NCBI GenBank assembly: GCA_964399665.1
Contig: CAYNSI010000077.1
Coordinates: 1-9,352, forward strand
Length of the DNA stretch: 9,352 nt
Direction: 5' to 3'
Source: Avisuccinivibrio_A sp964399665
Lineage (GTDB): Bacteria; Pseudomonadota; Gammaproteobacteria; Enterobacterales; Succinivibrionaceae
Every line of letters begins with the position of its first letter. Position 1 is the stretch's first letter. The notes below the pieces were generated by a model. The model was not told where the DNA came from. It saw only the letters and a program-made list of their open reading frames with translations, and made no database searches. A program made the translations under genes and the position numbers. This document shows, one piece after another, positions 1 through 6,735 of this stretch.

Positions 1-2
1 TC

Positions 3-269
3 TCAACCAATATGCAGGGGATCACCGAAATGTCCCAGGAGTCCGTGGATGTTGCAACCCAGGCAGCCTCCATTGCTCAGACTTCCTCACAGCTTATTGA
101 AACTCTGATAAAAGATCTGGAATTTTTCACCTTAAACGAGAAGCTTATCGATCGCAGGGAATTGGATAAACTTATCCATACCATTCCTGCTACTACCTCA
201 GGATTCGAGGCGGCTTCCGAGAGCATAAACCAAGGCGGTGAAGCAGCAGAGCAGGCACAGCCTGCGTAG
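3..269 (+). CDS. Methyl-accepting chemotaxis protein, C-terminal fragment (partial, 5' end outside window)
   Basis: The reading frame is open from the left edge to a TAG at 267-269, so only the last 88 residues are visible. The heptad-like Ser/Ala/Gln-rich stretch (STNMQGITEMSQESVDVATQ, then ASIAQTSSQLIETL) looks like the distal methylation helix of the MCP cytoplasmic signalling domain. The following LIKDLEFFTL resembles the hydrophobic segment that commonly closes these domains. The function inferred from the family is a transmembrane or soluble chemoreceptor that controls CheA through CheW. A tail of about 40 residues, rich in Ala, Glu and Gln, follows the helix. It does not end in an NWETF-type pentapeptide, so direct tethering of CheR/CheB by that route is not expected. 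The sensor domain, membrane segments and signalling hairpin tip lie outside the window, so the ligand cannot be guessed. The ATG at position 12 is internal, not a start. Confidence 0.72.
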   Translation, partial: STNMQGITEMSQESVDVATQAASIAQTSSQLIETLIKDLEFFTLNEKLIDRRELDKLIHTIPATTSGFEAASESINQGGEAAEQAQPA

Positions 270-295
270 GCCAATAACCGAACTGGTATGATAAG

Positions 296-319
296 AAGGC
301 TCCTATAAGGAGCCTTTGT
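296..319 (+). terminator. Hairpin terminator after the chemoreceptor gene
   Basis: A perfect 9 bp stem (AAGGCTCCT at 296-304, AGGAGCCTT at 308-316) closes on a 3-base ATA loop, 27 bases after the MCP stop codon. It is followed by TGTAGTTTGTG, only a weak T-rich tail. Position and stem quality support intrinsic termination; the short T run lowers confidence. Confidence 0.65.
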
Positions 320-361
320 AGTTTGTGAGAGCTCATTTTGTCAACTGCTGCCGTTTGATCT

Positions 362-430
362 GAATTGTTAAAGAATTAGCGGAATTGTAAAGGTGTTACC
401 GGAAAAGTTGTAAAAGATGTAGTGTTACGA
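362..430 (+). repeat. Imperfect ~20 bp direct repeats upstream of the MFS gene
   Basis: GAATTGTTAAAG (362-373) and GAATTGTAAAGG (382-393) begin 20 bases apart, and a third related GTTGTAAAAG begins at 407. GTGTTAC occurs at 394-399 (within GGTGTTACC) and again at 422-428. The elements lie 50-125 bases before the chosen MFS start, where a regulator binding site or promoter would be expected. I found no convincing -35/-10 pair here, so this is an inferred regulatory region only. Confidence 0.35.
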
Positions 431-486
431 TCCAGTTGTTATCGCTAAACTACCCTACAAATCAACAAAAAATATCAGGACCTAAA

Positions 487-1659
487 ATGTTAAGCGTGAA
501 TAAGGCCGCTGCCTTATTGAGCAATAGAGCATCTTTTCTAATGGCAGGAACCAGTGTAGCTGCCTGGGCTCCTATGATCCCTTACATAAAGGAGCGTTTT
601 ATGCTTGATGAGCATACGCTGGGGCTCTTGCTGCTGTGCGTGGGGACCGGGGCTTTCTGCTTTATGCCCATAAGTTCCATCACGGCCTCACGTATAGGCT
701 GCAAGGTTGCGTGCCGTTTTTGTGCCTGTATGATAGGTTTATGTCTGATTGCCGCAACCTTACTGCAAAATATTTTTCTCTTAGGTGTAGTACTGTTTTT
801 ATTTGGCATGTTCTCCGTAGCACTTGATGTACTGTCAAATATCAATGCTGCCAAATTGGAACTTGATTTGAATACTCCGATAATGTCAGGACTGCATGGC
901 CTTTACAGCGTCGGCGGGATTGTGGGAGCCTTGGGAGTTACTTTTCTTTTGTCCCAGGGGATGTCGCTGGTAAATGCAGCAATACTGCTTACTGTGGTAT
1001 TAGCAGCGGCAGCCTTAATTTTCTTCCAGGGGCTTTATGGCAGAGATCCTGACAGTAGTGCCCCCGGCAGAACTGATAAGCAAAACAAAAAAAGTAAGCT
1101 TAAGACTGTGCTGCATCCTCTGGTATTAACCATCGGGGTGCTGTGCTTTGTGCTGTTTATGACCGAAGGCGCAATACTGGACTGGTCCGGGGTATTTTTA
1201 AATGAGCACAAGAATGTAGATATTTCCAGAGCAGGGTATGGTTATGCTGCTTTTGCCGCTGCCATGACCATTTTCCGTCTTACAGGAGACAGAATAGTCA
1301 AAACCTTTGGGCGCAGAACAGTAATTGTGGTAGGTGCGCTGGTGGTGGCAGGAGGTTTTTTAATTTCCGTGCTTTCCTCTTCCTCTTTAGGAGCTTTGGC
1401 TGGGTTCTTTTTAATAGGCTGCGGCGCGGCCAATATAGTACCGCAGCTGGTGTCACAGACGGCTTCAATAAAAGAAGTTCCTGTGCATGTTTCAGTTGCT
1501 GTGGTAAATGCCATAGGTTTTACCGGAACGCTTGCAGGTCCAGCCCTAATAGGCTTTATTGCCCATCAAATTTCACTGCCTTATACCTTTATGGTTTTAT
1601 CTTGCGGCGTAATTATTGTCGGAATGATCTGCTTTTTGATCTTAAAAAAGCCGGCCTGA
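487..1659 (+). CDS. MFS transporter, YbjJ-like
   Basis: This is a 390-residue integral inner-membrane protein with about 12 hydrophobic segments in two halves, joined by a polar basic loop at about residues 181-202 (GRDPDSSAPGRTDKQNKKSK). It matches what I remember of E. coli YbjJ in length and motifs: MSGLHGLYSVGG around residues 134-145 (YbjJ has MMHGFYSLGT), EGAILDW at 227-233, and a GFTGTLAGPALIG segment near the end. The YbjJ substrate is not established, so none is assigned. The start is ATG 487, which has an AGGA Shine-Dalgarno 6 bases upstream (477-480). A TTG at 436 would add 17 hydrophilic residues without a good ribosome site and is less likely. The gene stands alone: a terminator precedes it and 339 bp of non-coding sequence follows. 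The MFS call is firm; the subfamily is moderately sure. Confidence 0.85.
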   Translation: MLSVNKAAALLSNRASFLMAGTSVAAWAPMIPYIKERFMLDEHTLGLLLLCVGTGAFCFMPISSITASRIGCKVACRFCACMIGLCLIAATLLQNIFLLGVVLFLFGMFSVALDVLSNINAAKLELDLNTPIMSGLHGLYSVGGIVGALGVTFLLSQGMSLVNAAILLTVVLAAAALIFFQGLYGRDPDSSAPGRTDKQNKKSKLKTVLHPLVLTIGVLCFVLFMTEGAILDWSGVFLNEHKNVDISRAGYGYAAFAAAMTIFRLTGDRIVKTFGRRTVIVVGALVVAGGFLISVLSSSSLGALAGFFLIGCGAANIVPQLVSQTASIKEVPVHVSVAVVNAIGFTGTLAGPALIGFIAHQISLPYTFMVLSCGVIIVGMICFLILKKPA

Positions 1660-1752
1660 AACAACAATCTTTTGCAACAGGCAGCGCAAGATAACAATTC
1701 TTTTGTTAGGGCAGCATCTGTTTTGGATCTTTCTGCCCTCCAAGTGGAGATG

Positions 1753-1773
1753 GTAAGAACTTACAGTTTTTTT
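1753..1773 (+). terminator. Weak candidate terminator of the MFS transcript
   Basis: A small stem (GTAA/TTAC, 4 bp with loop GAAC) lies three bases before a run of seven T at 1767-1773, 94-114 bases after the MFS stop. The T run is the best on the plus strand in this gap but the stem is weak. The stronger hairpin at 1708-1739 has no T run directly after it. Confidence 0.25.
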
Positions 1774-1826
1774 GAACATTTAAAGATTAGGGGTACCAAG
1801 CTTCAGGTTTGGTGTTTTAAAGAGCA

Positions 1827-1856
1827 AAAAGGTGTATTAGGAGGACTACGCCTTTT
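1827..1856 (+). promoter_or_regulatory. 10 bp hairpin with AGGAGG in its loop, abutting an ATG
   Basis: AAAAGGTGTA (1827-1836) pairs with TACGCCTTTT (1847-1856) over ten positions, one of them a G-U pair in RNA. The 10-base loop TTAGGAGGAC displays AGGAGG (1839-1844). The AAAA...TTTT ends also suit an intrinsic terminator, possibly bidirectional. Read on the minus strand, the stem is followed by a longer T-rich tail. An ATG follows directly at 1857 and opens a 32-codon frame, so a translational control element is an alternative. Confidence 0.35.
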
Positions 1857-1955
1857 ATGCCTATACAAGAGGTTGGCACGCTATGCAGGCAGACTGCAAT
1901 ATCCGGTAAGTTGATGCGTAACCTTCAGCAGGTTACTAACTTAATGTTTATATGA
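1857..1955 (+). CDS. Possible 32-residue leader peptide or small ORF upstream of usg
   Basis: ATG 1857 opens a frame of 32 codons ending with TGA at 1953-1955, 43 bases before usg. It begins MPIQEVGTLC and ends in VTNLMFI. The AGGAGG at 1839-1844 is a strong ribosome site, but 12 bases is a long spacing, and it sits in a hairpin loop. There is no run of repeated codons of the kind found in amino-acid attenuators. I do not recognise the peptide, and the chance of a random ORF this short is high. Confidence 0.15.
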   Translation: MPIQEVGTLCRQTAISGKLMRNLQQVTNLMFI

Positions 1956-1966
1956 GCTTTTTAGGG

Positions 1967-1972
1967 TAGAAT
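1967..1972 (+). promoter_or_regulatory. Candidate -10 box for usg
   Basis: TAGAAT matches TATAAT at five of six positions and would place a start site about 20 bases before the usg ATG. No good -35 hexamer is visible 16-18 bases upstream (ATGTTT region). The inverted repeat GTAACC/GGTTAC at 1918-1936 lies just upstream and could be an operator. Confidence 0.3.
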
Positions 1973-1998
1973 GACTCTTATTGTAAAGGAAATCCGCT

Positions 1999-3012
1999 AT
2001 GGCACTTAATGTTGCAGTTTACGGCTATGCCACTGATTTGGGCAAGCTTATCCTTGAGACCCTCGATGAAATCAAGGTGCCGGTTGCTAATCTCTATCCT
2101 TTAAGTCCCCTTGACGGTGAATTTGATGCGGTAAAACTTTATGGCAGAAATTATCCTATTGAATTTGTGGATAATTTTGATTTTTCAAAAGCTGATGCCG
2201 CTTTGTTTTTAACAACATCCGATGAAAGTCAGCGCCTGATGCCAAAGGCTGTAGAGCAGGGCTGTATTGTTATTGATACCAGCAGTCTGTATTCGGGTAC
2301 TGATACTGCGCAGCTGATCCTGCCCGAGCTTAATCCTTATGATCTTAAAAAAGGTCTGGAAAAACGCCTTATCATCCCCCCTCATGCAACAGCTACGGCA
2401 ATTGTGCTGGCCCTAAAGGATCTTCATGATGAATTTGAAGTTACCTCTATTGAGGCCGTCTCCCTTGAGGCTGTTTCTGAATTGGGCAGTTTCGGGGTGC
2501 AGCATTTAGCTTCTGAAGCAGCCGGGCTTTTAAGCGGACGCGGCACTGATGAGGGATCTTTTCTTGATGCCCAGATTGCCTTTAACCTTCACACCAGAAT
2601 AGGGACCTTAAATGATCAGGGATTAAGCAGTCATGAAGCGGCAGTTGTCCGTGAGACAGAATATTTTTTAGGCCACCTGCAAAGAGGGACTGCGGTTACT
2701 TCCTGTCTATTGCCCGTTTTTTTTGGTCACACCATTTGTCTGCACATTACCTTACAGGAAAAAGTTTCCAAACAGCAGGTGCTTGAGATCCTTAAGGAAA
2801 GTGAATACCTTAATATCCAAGATGATAACGGGGTTCTTATTACCCCTGTTACCCACGGCTTAAGAGAGAAAAAACCCATAATAACCAGGTTAAGGCAGAG
2901 TACGCTCAAAGATCATGGTTTTGATCTGGTCGTCGTTTTTGATAATTTAGGAAGAGGAGAGGCAATTACCTGCGTTAAGATCCTAAAGCTAATGGCTGAT
3001 ATGAAAAAATAG
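1999..3012 (+). CDS. usg: Usg-family protein (aspartate-semialdehyde dehydrogenase paralogue lacking the catalytic Cys)
   Basis: This 337-residue protein has the two-domain fold signature of aspartate-semialdehyde dehydrogenases and the length of E. coli Usg. The N-terminal nucleotide-binding loop is degenerate (G9-YATDL-G15; the middle Gly of GxxGxxG is Thr12). VIDTSSLY (91-98) and LPELNP (108-113) match the family's VIDxS and xPExNP motifs. Where true enzymes have the NPNCST active-site loop, this protein reads PPHATAT (127-133), with Ala130 in the cysteine position. The C-terminal PVFFGH (239-244) keeps the family His. Loss of the nucleophile argues against dehydrogenase activity, so a non-catalytic role like that assumed for Usg is likely. 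ATG 1999 has AAGGA at 1986-1990, spacing 8. It lies 69 bp before fimV, the usual gammaproteobacterial order, and the two are probably cotranscribed. Confidence 0.85.
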   Translation: MALNVAVYGYATDLGKLILETLDEIKVPVANLYPLSPLDGEFDAVKLYGRNYPIEFVDNFDFSKADAALFLTTSDESQRLMPKAVEQGCIVIDTSSLYSGTDTAQLILPELNPYDLKKGLEKRLIIPPHATATAIVLALKDLHDEFEVTSIEAVSLEAVSELGSFGVQHLASEAAGLLSGRGTDEGSFLDAQIAFNLHTRIGTLNDQGLSSHEAAVVRETEYFLGHLQRGTAVTSCLLPVFFGHTICLHITLQEKVSKQQVLEILKESEYLNIQDDNGVLITPVTHGLREKKPIITRLRQSTLKDHGFDLVVVFDNLGRGEAITCVKILKLMADMKK

Positions 3013-3035
3013 CACGGTTCTTGCAGGAGCTTCAA

Positions 3036-3055
3036 AAGGTCGGTTTTTCGACCTT
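3036..3055 (+). other. Hairpin between usg and fimV
   Basis: AAGGTCG (3036-3042) and CGACCTT (3049-3055) form a 7 bp stem around a GTTTTT loop, 24 bases after the usg stop and 26 before the fimV start. There is no T run after the stem, so it is not a classical terminator. It may partly attenuate or stabilise the usg-fimV message. Confidence 0.4.
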
Positions 3056-3081
3056 CAGTAACCATTTAAAGAGGAAGGCAA

Positions 3082-6000
3082 ATGCACAGGAAGATTACTT
3101 GGCTGACTCCTATTGCACTATTTGCAGCCTTTACCGTGTGGGCAGCACCCGGCGACGGTACATTTACTTTCAGGATCGTAGGCCCTGATGGGGAAGGTGC
3201 ATCTGCTCAGGTTGAAAACGCTCCCGCTCCTACCACCGCTTCTACAGGTGCCGCGGAGGCGGCTGCTCCATCACAGACAACTCAGACAGGGGCTCAGACC
3301 CAGGCCCGGAGCAGCACACCAATAAGAACTCCGTCACCAGAGGGCACCACTTATACCGTTCAGGTCCAGGACACTGTCTGGGGTATTGCCAATCGTTTTT
3401 TGCCCGGAACCGGCAATGTTAATGCCTTTCAAGCTGCAGCCTCAATATATCGCCATAACCCTGATGCCTTTATCGATGGAAATGTCAACAATTTAAGGCG
3501 CACCACACTTAATATTCCAGCAGCTGCTGCCATGGCAGCAGAAAGCCCCCAAACCGGAGTGGATCTTCTCAGGGAAGGAAGACTGGTGCTGCCCCCATTG
3601 GGGGAGAATTTCAGTCAAAGCAGCACAGCACCGCAGCCTGCTGCCACGACAACTACTGATACAACAACAGCTGTTGCAGCTACAACTGCCGCTGAAACTG
3701 CAGCCTTAAACCCTGCAGATAATAATGTTCCTGCCTTTGCGGTAGATAATAATGCTGCAGCTTCCCAGCAGGCAGCTTCTAATAATGATAGCTCTGCAAA
3801 TACTTCTGCGGTGTTAAACCCTGCCGACAGCTCCGCCGTGGAACTTCCTGCCGTTGCTGATGAAATTCCTCCCCGCGAATATGTAGCACGTGAGACCATG
3901 CTCAGGGGAGGGCTGTATGACAGACAGGAAAACACGGATGATGTGCTGCTTTCTGCTGCACTTGACGGACCTTACAATGATGACAGCTCCTTTAGGGATA
4001 ATGATGACAGAACCTTAACCGTTCAAGACCAAAATAATGAGCAGAATTCTGATGCTTCTCAAAAAGCCAACCTAAGTGAAATAGACTTTAAGGTTATCCG
4101 TGAGCTGATAGATTCTACCAATAAGGCTATTGAAAACAGCAGCAGGGAGCTTGATCAGAAAATATCTGCTGCCATTTCCCGCTCGGAAAAGATCGCTTCG
4201 GCGGCAGGAAGCATTGCCGCAAAAGAGGGAGTAACTGAAGTTATGGCCCGTTATGAGTCACTAATTTCAGAATTACAACAGTCCAATGCCGAGCTTAGGG
4301 CAAATCTCTCAAAACTTGGCCGTCAAATTGAGCAGGTAAAGGAAGTCAGTGTTGAAAACTCTGAAACTCTGACCAAGCTTAATGAAATGATTGTTGATGT
4401 AGAGGATGATGATATTAATACCATACCTCAGGGGCCTATCATGTGGATCCTGCTGGGGATTGGTCTGATGTCCCTTATCCTTGCAAGTACTTTGTTCATA
4501 TTCAAAGTAAAATCCCGAAGCACCTCCCGTGAGGAACCAGAAGAATATAGTGAAGATGACGATTCAGCCGAACTTATCTCCACTCAGATTGTCCTGAATG
4601 AGGAAGAACAGGCGGTCCCGGAACAGGATGAGGGTGATGGTGAGGGTGAGTCACCAAAGGAAGATAAGGAACCTGATGTTGAACCGCAGGAAAAATCTTC
4701 AGAAGTTGAGAAAGCAAAATCACCGAAAGACTCATCCAAAGAAGTCGGTCTCCTTGATGACGTTGACATTAAGATCCCTGACAACCTTCTTAGTGACTAC
4801 CAAGAAGATAAGGCCCGCAAGGCTGCAGAGGCTGCCAAGGAAGAAAATGACGGCAAGCCAGCTGATGAGTTGGTACGAAAAGCAAAGCAGACTGAAGAAG
4901 ATCTGATTAAGGCCTGGGAGGCAGTTGCTGAAAAGGAGGATGACAAGGATACCTTAAATGAATGGGAGCAGGCCTTAAAGGAACAGGAACAAAGCTCAGC
5001 TGCCAAGGCTGAAGTTGCAGGAAAGGCAGATGAAAAAGTGATTTCCCAATCTGAAATTGAGAAGGAGGGCAGCAAGGCTTTAACTCCTGAAGAGCAGATG
5101 GCCAAGGAGTGGGAGGATGCCTTAAAGAATCAGGAAAACCAGGAAGAAAACCAAAAATTGTCTCCTGATGAACAGCTGGCAAAAGAATGGGAAGGATCCC
5201 TAAATTCCCCAAAGGAAGATTTAAAAGAGACTCAGGGAAAAGGTGAAAATAACCTGACTGCTGAAGAGCGCATGTCCAAAGAATGGGAGGAGGCCCTGCA
5301 GGAACAGGGAGCTTCAGAAACATCAGGTGGTGAATCGCCCCCAAAAACTCAAGCACCGGATGATAGCGACAGTTCTAAATCCGGTGCAAAATTAGCAAGT
5401 GCATTGAACAATGAAGCCTTAACCGGGGAAAATGAAGCCCTCATGGCTTCTGACTTAAAGAAGGCCTTGGAGAAAAACGCTCCCCTGGAACAGGATATCC
5501 CTCCAGAAGAGGTTTCCCTTGAGGAAGAAGAGTTAATAGAGGCGGTAAAGTCTTCTTTACAGGAGTTAGATGAGCCCCCCGACAATATTTCATCACAGGA
5601 TAAAAAGCCTGAATCAGAATCAGAATTAGCATCTGAACCTGAATCTGACTTGTCAAATGACACCGCCTTAAATGCGCCTATTGATGATCTTGTAGAAGAT
5701 CCAAAACTGTCTGTGCAGGAAAAAGTCCCTGACAATGAAGAGCCTATTGTACGGTCAACATCTAATACCGAAGCCCTGGATCATGCAGGCAGCACTAATA
5801 ATGTCGTGATGTGGTCAGTTCCAGAAGATTATGAGAAGCCTTTTTTGGATATCCAAAAAAACAGTGACAATGCCGCTCTTATTAACGATGAAATTAATAA
5901 AGCCCGGGATTTAGATGCTGACAAAAATGATCCTAAAGATACTAAAGTTGAGCAGGACATAGGAGGCAATAATAGATCCTATGAAAGTGATGACAAAGAG

Positions 6001-6735
6001 AGCTTAGATAAGACTTCAAAAGTGGGGTCTGAAATTGAGGCTCTTAAGGATTCTTCCCTGCGGCAAGAGGCAATATCAGATGATTCTGAGGATGACGGGA
6101 ACTTTAATAATTTAACCGCTGATGCCTTAATTGAGGAAGATAAGCTTATTAACATGCTTTCACCTAACAGCAATGCTCAACAGGATGCTGCAAAAACTCT
6201 CTTAGATAATAGCGATTTTTCCCTGCCCGATGTTGTAAGTATGATTCAAAGTGCCGCGACTGCCCAAAGCGTGGATATTAATTCCTTAGGGGACAATTTT
6301 GCTGAAAATAATGAGGACACGCAAGGTTCTGCCGGTGGCTTTAAGGATGGAAAGGTGCCTGAACCTAAAGACGATCTCAGCACTTTATCGGACGATCATG
6401 AGGCATCCAATGCCCAAAATTTAACGGATCTTTTAAATGAAAGTGCAGCTGAGGGTAAGGATCCCAAGGCACCCCTTCTTGAAACTGCAATTGATGATAA
6501 TGAAGATGACAAATCGTCTTTAAATTTAAAAAATGACTTGTCTTCAGGGGCTGCAGGTAAGGAATTATCCCGGGATCAAAGAGAAAAATTGATTTCAGAT
6601 CTCAATCTTGCGCATCTTCTTTTTGAAACCGGAGATCTAGAAGAGGCAAAGGATCTTATTGTGAATATCTGTGCCCAAGGGAGCGATGATCTTGTTAAAG
6701 AGGCTATGGAATTAAAATCCCGCTATGCTCCTTGA
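3082..6735 (+). CDS. fimV: FimV/HubP-family polar organiser: LysM, coiled coil, TM, acidic repeats, FimV C-terminal domain
   Basis: This is a 1217-residue inner-membrane protein with the full FimV architecture. A signal peptide (1 to about 21, ...FTVWA) leads to a LysM peptidoglycan-binding domain at about 91-146 (YTVQVQDTVWGIANRF; YRHNPDAFIDGNVNNLR). A low-complexity Ala/Thr/Asn periplasmic linker contains LNPAD twice (209-213, 245-249). A long coiled coil spans about 331-445 and one membrane helix 453-474. A very acidic cytoplasmic region follows, then a C-terminal FimV domain at about 1165-1217 (LNLAHLLFETGDLEEAKDLI). The cytoplasmic part holds five KEWE-type repeats centred on W612, W628, W677, W703 and W735, and a Glu-Ser tract at 844-856. 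FimV in Pseudomonas and HubP in Vibrio/Shewanella mark the cell pole and recruit pilus, flagellar and chemotaxis partners. ATG 3082 has AAGAGG at 3069-3074. The gene overlaps the next one by 11 bases. Confidence 0.92.
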   Translation: MHRKITWLTPIALFAAFTVWAAPGDGTFTFRIVGPDGEGASAQVENAPAPTTASTGAAEAAAPSQTTQTGAQTQARSSTPIRTPSPEGTTYTVQVQDTVWGIANRFLPGTGNVNAFQAAASIYRHNPDAFIDGNVNNLRRTTLNIPAAAAMAAESPQTGVDLLREGRLVLPPLGENFSQSSTAPQPAATTTTDTTTAVAATTAAETAALNPADNNVPAFAVDNNAAASQQAASNNDSSANTSAVLNPADSSAVELPAVADEIPPREYVARETMLRGGLYDRQENTDDVLLSAALDGPYNDDSSFRDNDDRTLTVQDQNNEQNSDASQKANLSEIDFKVIRELIDSTNKAIENSSRELDQKISAAISRSEKIASAAGSIAAKEGVTEVMARYESLISELQQSNAELRANLSKLGRQIEQVKEVSVENSETLTKLNEMIVDVEDDDINTIPQGPIMWILLGIGLMSLILASTLFIFKVKSRSTSREEPEEYSEDDDSAELISTQIVLNEEEQAVPEQDEGDGEGESPKEDKEPDVEPQEKSSEVEKAKSPKDSSKEVGLLDDVDIKIPDNLLSDYQEDKARKAAEAAKEENDGKPADELVRKAKQTEEDLIKAWEAVAEKEDDKDTLNEWEQALKEQEQSSAAKAEVAGKADEKVISQSEIEKEGSKALTPEEQMAKEWEDALKNQENQEENQKLSPDEQLAKEWEGSLNSPKEDLKETQGKGENNLTAEERMSKEWEEALQEQGASETSGGESPPKTQAPDDSDSSKSGAKLASALNNEALTGENEALMASDLKKALEKNAPLEQDIPPEEVSLEEEELIEAVKSSLQELDEPPDNISSQDKKPESESELASEPESDLSNDTALNAPIDDLVEDPKLSVQEKVPDNEEPIVRSTSNTEALDHAGSTNNVVMWSVPEDYEKPFLDIQKNSDNAALINDEINKARDLDADKNDPKDTKVEQDIGGNNRSYESDDKESLDKTSKVGSEIEALKDSSLRQEAISDDSEDDGNFNNLTADALIEEDKLINMLSPNSNAQQDAAKTLLDNSDFSLPDVVSMIQSAATAQSVDINSLGDNFAENNEDTQGSAGGFKDGKVPEPKDDLSTLSDDHEASNAQNLTDLLNESAAEGKDPKAPLLETAIDDNEDDKSSLNLKNDLSSGAAGKELSRDQREKLISDLNLAHLLFETGDLEEAKDLIVNICAQGSDDLVKEAMELKSRYAP
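4882..5311 (+). repeat. Trp-centred acidic repeats encoded inside fimV
   Basis: Five copies of a 14-20 residue unit read in order: DLIKAWEAVAEKED, TLNEWEQALKEQEQ, EEQMAKEWEDALKNQ, DEQLAKEWEGSLNSP and EERMSKEWEEALQEQG. Trp codons fall at 4915, 4963, 5110, 5188 and 5284, spaced 16, 49, 26 and 32 residues. The last three share L-(T/S)-(P/A)-(E/D)-E-(Q/R)-(M/L)-(A/S)-KEWE. The copies differ at many silent positions, so the array is old and kept at the protein level. HubP proteins are known to carry repeated acidic cytoplasmic motifs; this unit is not one I recognise. Confidence 0.75.

Larger units (their letters stand above)
1660..1998. other. 339 bp intergenic region with several inverted repeats
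   Basis: No convincing gene is present. From left to right: TAACAA/TTGTTA (1692-1697, 1703-1708), AGGGCAG/CTGCCCT (1708-1714, 1733-1739, loop 18), GTAA/TTAC (1753-1756, 1761-1764) just before a run of seven T (1767-1773), AAAAGGTGTA/TACGCCTTTT (1827-1836, 1847-1856), and GTAACC/GGTTAC (1918-1923, 1931-1936). The region could combine the 3' end of the MFS transcript with a structured leader or small RNA ahead of usg. It does not show the conserved cores of the lysine riboswitch that sometimes precedes asd-type genes. Confidence 0.5.

Noticed and set aside
436..486. TTG start extending the MFS protein by 17 residues
   Set aside because: The added residues are polar with no ribosome site, while ATG 487 has AGGA at good spacing.
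1672..1914. 80-codon plus-strand frame beginning with TTG between the MFS gene and usg
   Set aside because: No ribosome site at the TTG; the internal ATG at 1750 overlaps GGAG instead of being spaced from it. It runs through the inverted repeats, resembles nothing I know, and has no domain or signal pattern.
1660..1998. Lysine or other known riboswitch upstream of the asd-like gene
   Set aside because: Hairpins are present, but I cannot find the conserved junction sequences of the lysine class or of other classes I know.
3615..3935. 106-codon minus-strand Ala/Val-rich frame inside fimV
   Set aside because: Antisense of the Ala/Thr-rich periplasmic linker; its composition follows from the sense strand.
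4598..4906. 102-codon plus-strand Arg/Lys-rich frame inside fimV
   Set aside because: A shifted-frame reading of the acidic GAN-rich codons, which yields AGG/AGA/AAG codons. No independent start signal.
4907..5356. 149-codon minus-strand frame inside fimV
   Set aside because: Antisense shadow of the acidic repeat region: the Glu/Lys/Leu-rich sense codons give a Pro/Leu/Phe-rich complement with no motif or ribosome site.
5349..5735. 128-codon minus-strand Ser-rich frame inside fimV
   Set aside because: It is the complement of GAA/GAT/TCx-rich sense codons, and FimV continues uninterrupted through it on the plus strand.
1012..6135. Over-frequent heptamer GCCTTAA (seven copies on plus, three on minus), considered as a DNA uptake or chi-like signal
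   Set aside because: Most copies are in frame as Ala-Leu (GCC TTA A) in coding sequence and reflect codon preference plus abundant Ala-Leu in fimV; there is no conserved flank or non-coding enrichment.
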